Source of the DNA: Candidatus Jordarchaeia archaeon
Lineage (GTDB): Archaea > Asgardarchaeota > Jordiarchaeia > Jordiarchaeales > Freyrarchaeaceae
Direction of reading: 5' to 3'
Assembly (NCBI GenBank): GCA_018383835.1
Contig: JAHAWR010000022.1
Location: forward strand, 1-7,971
DNA length: 7,971 nucleotides
The position numbers were made by a program, and so were the translations under genes. Below the pieces are notes generated by a model. That model was not told the origin of the DNA. It saw nothing but the letters and a program-made list of their open reading frames with translations, and did not search any database. Below, one piece after another: positions 5,394 to 7,971 of this stretch (within the stretch, counting starts at the first letter, position 1; every line of letters begins with the position of its first letter).

Positions 5394-6128
5394 ATGCGTC
5401 TCTCCATTATTATTCCAACTTATAATGAACGTGACAACTTAGAGGAGCTCGCCGAACGCCTCCGCTCAGCACTAGGAGAGGCAAAATACGAGCTGGTTAT
5501 AGTCGATGACGGTAGCCCTGACGGGACGGGCAAGCTGGCAGAGGAGCTGGCTAGGAGGCTCGGCAACGTAAAGGTCATGCACAGGCCTGGCAAGTGTGGC
5601 CTCGCCTCCGCCGTCGTGGATGGACTCATGGTGGCGGAGGGAGACGTGGTGGCGGTCATGGACGCCGACCTCCAGCACCCCCCGGAGATCCTGCCAAGAA
5701 TGATTGAGGAAATAGTGAAGGGGGCAGACTTGGTCGTGGCGAGCAGGTACGTTAAGGGCGGAGGCGTGGAGGGATGGTCCCAGTGGAGACGTCTAGTATC
5801 CCGCGTGGCGACACTAATGGCCCGCCTCTCCATACCACGCGCTAGGTGGGTGAGAGACCCCCTCTCGGGTTTCTTCGCCTTTAAAAGGAGCGTCGTGGAA
5901 GGATTAGAGCTTAACCCGAAAGGTTTCAAAATACTTCTCGAAATAATCGCCAAGGGGAACTTCCGGAAAGTGGTGGAGACACCATACACGTTCCAGATTC
6001 GCAGGAGAGGAGAGAGCAAGCTGAAAACCTCAGAGTACTTAAACTATGTGGCACACCTCAACAAGCTCCAGAAAGAAACCATAAAAAAAGCTCTTTCAAA
6101 CCTGTGGTGCACGGCGAAGCCCACGTAA
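5394..6128 (+). CDS. DPM1-like family 2 glycosyltransferase (dolichyl-phosphate sugar synthase), 244 aa
   Basis: Enzymes of this type transfer mannose or glucose from a nucleotide sugar to a polyprenyl phosphate at the inner membrane face, making the donor for lipid-linked glycans. The GT-A fold motifs are PTYNE (8-12), VIVDDGSPDGT (35-45) and the metal-binding MDADLQHPPE (89-98). The DPM1-class motifs are VASRY (115-119), RDPLSGFFAFKR (154-165), GFKILLEI (177-184) and RRRGESKL (203-210). There are no C-terminal membrane helices, so it is the short soluble DPM1 type, peripherally bound. The ATG at 5394 is chosen because GAGGGGG (5380-5386) lies 7 bases upstream; the in-frame GTG at 5388 is only one base from it. 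It is divergent from the flippase, and the two may serve one glycan pathway (inference). The sugar is not determined. Confidence 0.88.
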   Translation: MRLSIIIPTYNERDNLEELAERLRSALGEAKYELVIVDDGSPDGTGKLAEELARRLGNVKVMHRPGKCGLASAVVDGLMVAEGDVVAVMDADLQHPPEILPRMIEEIVKGADLVVASRYVKGGGVEGWSQWRRLVSRVATLMARLSIPRARWVRDPLSGFFAFKRSVVEGLELNPKGFKILLEIIAKGNFRKVVETPYTFQIRRRGESKLKTSEYLNYVAHLNKLQKETIKKALSNLWCTAKPT

Positions 6129-6148
6129 AGCAGCGGGGCACCGCTAAG

Positions 6149-6158
6149 TTTTTTAAAA
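6149..6158 (+). promoter_or_regulatory. putative TATA box of the 344-aa membrane protein gene
   Basis: TTTTTTAAAA is preceded by CTAAG and lies 20 bases after the GT2 stop. A start about 26 bases downstream would fall near 6180, at the first base of the 6179-6204 hairpin. The T6 may also help terminate the GT2 transcript. Confidence 0.4.
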
Positions 6159-6178
6159 ACACAAGGCTAAAAAGCAAT

Positions 6179-6204
6179 GCGTTCCCCCATAGTTCGGGGA
6201 ACGC
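6179..6204 (+). promoter_or_regulatory. perfect 9-bp hairpin touching the start codon
   Basis: GCGTTCCCC (6179-6187) and GGGGAACGC (6196-6204) are perfect inverted repeats around the 8-base loop CATAGTTC. The last base directly precedes TTG 6205. The only Shine-Dalgarno-like run, GGGGAA, is buried in the stem. If the RNA starts near 6180, the hairpin is the entire leader. It could be an RNA switch or thermometer, a DNA operator at the start site, or a terminator for the GT2 gene. Confidence 0.5.
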
Positions 6205-7239
6205 TTGAGCGAGGTGTCCATCTTGGAGTTGCTGCCCCCCATCCTGGAAAGGCGCACCGCCCCCTACATAGGGGCGTCCCTAGCATCCGCCCCCATCATC
6301 GCAGCACTTTACGCAGCAGCAAGATACGCCTTCTCGCCCCTCTACCTCCCACTACAGCTGGGAAAATACCTGTGCTACATCAACACAAACATATTCTCGG
6401 TTGGGGGCTACGCCGTTAAGGCGGCCGCCTTCACCGTACTGGCGGTAGCGCTAACGGTTGCCGCAGTTAAGGCCTCCAGCAAACTTACAGGAGAAGTCGC
6501 CCGCCTCAGCAGGTCCCCCCTCACCTACCTTGAATACTGGAGGGAGAACAAGCGAGCCTCAGCCGCCCTACTAGTCCTCGCATACCTAGCCATAATAGTC
6601 CACGCCTCAGCCGCAACTCTAATATGGACCAACATCCTCCGAGAACACCTAGCAACCCTACACTCGATCCTCCTGTCATCTGCAGCTGCATCCATAGCCT
6701 TCTCAGTAGCCCTACTAATCCTCCCCAACCTTGACGACACAGCCCAGCTCACAGAAGCATGCAAGAAGCTGGTGGAAGAAGTCTCTGAGCCATCCACGAA
6801 AGAAGACTACAAGAAAATAGAGCTCCTCACGCTTATCCTCCACGTAATGGTGACCGACGCAGTCCTGCGAAACATAAAGCAGATTGGAGGACTTAACATC
6901 CAACCATACTTGGCAACCATAACCCTCGCCATGATCCAGGGAGAGAAAGGCAACGTGCAGAAAGCTAAGCAGGCAGCCACAAAGCTCCTAGACCAGCTGG
7001 CAGGCGGCGAATACAACCTCCTGCTCCAGACCCTCATAGAAGCGGAAAAACAACTACCAGAAATACCAGAAATATCAAAAAAAATGGAGCTTACACTAAA
7101 CGAGCCAGCACAATTCATATACGCCCCAAGAACAAGAAGAAACCTAGCACTAAGGGCACTCCTACTGATCGCTGCCGCCTCAGCCACACTAGTAGCAATA
7201 AACATACTCAAGTGGCTCTTCTACTTCTCCACCAGTTAA
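6205..7239 (+). CDS. unrecognised membrane protein with central helical domain, 344 aa
   Basis: I do not recognise this family. Hydrophobic segments are at about 22-42, 68-90, 117-141 and 153-174, and a last one at 313-338 is followed by a short FYFSTS tail. Between about 176 and 310 is a soluble, helix-rich, charged region (for example KKLVEEVSE, QKAKQAATKLLDQLAGG, LIEAEKQLPEIPEISKK), which may look like helical repeats. With four helices before it and one after, the soluble part should lie on one face; basic residues in KRAS (116-119) and RTRRN (309-313) suggest the cytosol. TTG 6205 keeps the whole open frame, but GTG 6214 (341 aa) is an alternative; neither has a clear ribosome-binding site because of the adjacent hairpin. 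It follows the GT2 gene by 76 bases but seems to have its own promoter. Function unknown. Confidence 0.7.
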   Translation: MSEVSILELLPPILERRTAPYIGASLASAPIIAALYAAARYAFSPLYLPLQLGKYLCYINTNIFSVGGYAVKAAAFTVLAVALTVAAVKASSKLTGEVARLSRSPLTYLEYWRENKRASAALLVLAYLAIIVHASAATLIWTNILREHLATLHSILLSSAAASIAFSVALLILPNLDDTAQLTEACKKLVEEVSEPSTKEDYKKIELLTLILHVMVTDAVLRNIKQIGGLNIQPYLATITLAMIQGEKGNVQKAKQAATKLLDQLAGGEYNLLLQTLIEAEKQLPEIPEISKKMELTLNEPAQFIYAPRTRRNLALRALLLIAAASATLVAINILKWLFYFSTS

Positions 7240-7281
7240 CCGATATTTGAATCCACACAAAAACAGCACATGAAAAACTGG

Positions 7282-7441
7282 TAGAGCAAAGCGATTTTCG
7301 AACCCTCTAAAATCCCCAAAAATCGGTATCAAGTCACAGTTGCTACTCCAACTGATCCCCCCATATTGAACCGAAAAAGAGCTGAAAAACAACAACCACC
7401 AAGTCCCCATATTCACTCCTCAGGGTCCTACCCCTCTTCAA
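7282..7441 (-). pseudogene. remnant of an MNT minimal nucleotidyltransferase, truncated and frameshifted
   Basis: From TTG 7441 on the minus strand the frame reads MKRGRTLRSEYGDLVVVV, then LFFGSIWGDQLE. This fits the helix-strand-FGS-x-x-GD start of MNT antitoxins (usual form LFGSRARGD). The frame then stops at TAG, but a neighbouring frame continues with SNCDLIPIFGDFRGFENRFAL, which fits the S-D-x-DLIVV-x-DF-x-G part that carries the metal-binding acidic pair. One aspartate of that pair is Asn here. The rest of the domain is absent: a full-length copy would reach into the convergent membrane gene ending at 7239. TTG overlaps the HEPN stop as TTGA, the normal coupling of such pairs. The call rests on motif order across one frameshift. 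Confidence 0.45.
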
Positions 7442-7806
7442 ATACTCCTGCAAGCCTCAACTACTGCTCTATCCTTCGTCAATTGGTTAACGGCATCTCT
7501 TAGTGTAAATTCTTGCCGAGCATCATTGGCTAATGTTGGACACCTCGCAACCACGTATTCGGGGTTCAGCTCAGACAACACCCCAGCAACCTCCTCGTTG
7601 TCCATTCCGTGCCTCCGTCTCAGCCTCAAGAAGCTATGAGTACTTGGAGGAGAGGCGCGCTTAACTTTAATAAAAAAGTCGCTTTCAAAATCTTCTCGGT
7701 AGCCTGCTGACTAAAGAAAAACGCTGGCATAGTAGTGTCCGGCCTCAAGCAAAACTTCAGTGGTCTTTGTCCTCCAATGCCTGCTCCTAGCATCCTCCCT
7801 CAACAC
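7438..7806 (-). pseudogene. frameshifted HEPN-domain gene (HEPN/MNT toxin-antitoxin relic)
   Basis: HEPN proteins of this family are small helical RNases paired with MNT antitoxins. Minus-strand pieces fit in order: MLREDAR from GTG 7806; EVLLEAGHYYASVF ending near 7716; then FFSQQATEKILKATF in a second frame; then FIKVKRASPPSTHSFLRLR and NPEYVVARCPTLAND to the TGA at 7438 in a third frame. The family pattern is about REDA...LLEAGHYYASVFFSQQA-EK-LKA...PP-TH-L...NPEYV-ARYP. The frame changes fall at a T5 run (7717-7721, one extra base) and a T6 run (7672-7677, one base short). The N-terminal stretch between REDAR and EVLL may hold two more shifts, since QALEDKDH lies in another frame. Only the last part, 63 codons from TTG 7629, is an open frame. 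Total length, about 122 codons, is normal for the family. Confidence 0.65.
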
Positions 7807-7902
7807 GAAACCCCGAAATAACACTAAACCCGCCAAACTAATGCCTTAATAGTTCTAGTTGAGTTGGCCAAAATACTTATCAACAAACTTATTTGTTTGT
7901 GT

Positions 7903-7971
7903 TCAGTGGGTTCGACCATTGATTAGAAGTCGCGTCAGGTCGAAAGGCAGGCTAAGTCGGATCGTAGCCAT
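7903..7971 (-). other. short open frame at the right edge, nature unknown
   Basis: A minus-strand frame enters from the right edge and ends at TGA 7905-7903. Its last 22 residues begin MATIRLSLPFDLTR. That faintly resembles the start of IS605/IS607 TnpB proteins (TVKLRLPYD-like), but it is too short to decide. It may equally be the C-terminus of a gene beyond the window or no gene at all. The rest of 7807-7902 is A/T-rich and holds a 6-bp ACAAAC/GTTTGT inverted repeat (7883-7888 and 7895-7900); I see no gene in it. Confidence 0.15.

Noticed and set aside
5420..6019. 199-codon antisense open frame over the GT2 gene
   Set aside because: Ser/Pro/Thr-rich antisense shadow of a gene with full family motifs.
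7906..7930. tRNA-like GGTTCGACC (T-loop look-alike)
   Set aside because: The flanking 5-base arms GTGGG and ATTGA do not pair, and no acceptor or anticodon stem is visible.
1..7971. CRISPR array or Cas genes
   Set aside because: No regularly spaced repeats and no Cas-like proteins were found on either strand.

Overview
The window looks like a chromosomal segment of a thermophilic or hyperthermophilic archaeon, most likely of the Thermoproteota/Korarchaeota side (inference). Reasons: archaeal TATA boxes lie about 25-30 bases upstream of several starts, GTG and TTG starts are common, Shine-Dalgarno sequences match GGAGGTGA, and there is a branched-polyamine synthase of the BpsA family, a DPM1-like glycosyltransferase, an IS607-type resolvase relic and a HEPN/MNT relic.

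Layout. 1-132 (-): decayed N-terminus of an IS607-type serine resolvase, with an apparently intact leaderless promoter. 282-569 (+): small winged-helix-like protein. 648-2233 (-): polyamine operon, speD (AdoMet decarboxylase) followed by a divergent bpsA-like aminopropyltransferase. 2243-2449 (-): about 200 bases of speD leader that fold into a deeply nested RNA with a possible alternative pairing to the speD ribosome-binding site. 2575-3474 (+): fumarylacetoacetate-hydrolase-family enzyme. 3550-4845 (-): Wzx/MATE-like polysaccharide flippase. 4846-5393: a long non-coding gap. It holds a 15-base imperfect hairpin and then a 135-base element whose three helices (one crossing the others) and GAGGAA(U)GUC motif resemble the catalytic core of RNase P RNA, followed by a T6 terminator. 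5394-6128 (+): dolichyl-phosphate-mannose-synthase-like GT2. 6205-7239 (+): unrecognised membrane protein with a perfect 9-bp hairpin touching its start codon. 7282-7806 (-): frameshifted remains of a HEPN gene and a truncated MNT nucleotidyltransferase that still share a TTGA stop/start overlap.

How the genes fit together. SpeD makes decarboxylated AdoMet, the aminopropyl donor that the BpsA-like enzyme would use, so the leader RNA sits where polyamine or AdoMet feedback would act. The flippase and GT2 suggest lipid-linked glycan assembly (S-layer or N-glycans), but they are divergent and not one operon. Both ends of the window carry decayed mobile or toxin-antitoxin genes.

The two most interesting signals are non-coding: the structured speD leader and the minimal RNase P-like RNA. 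Both rest on base pairing read by eye, without covariation or expression support.
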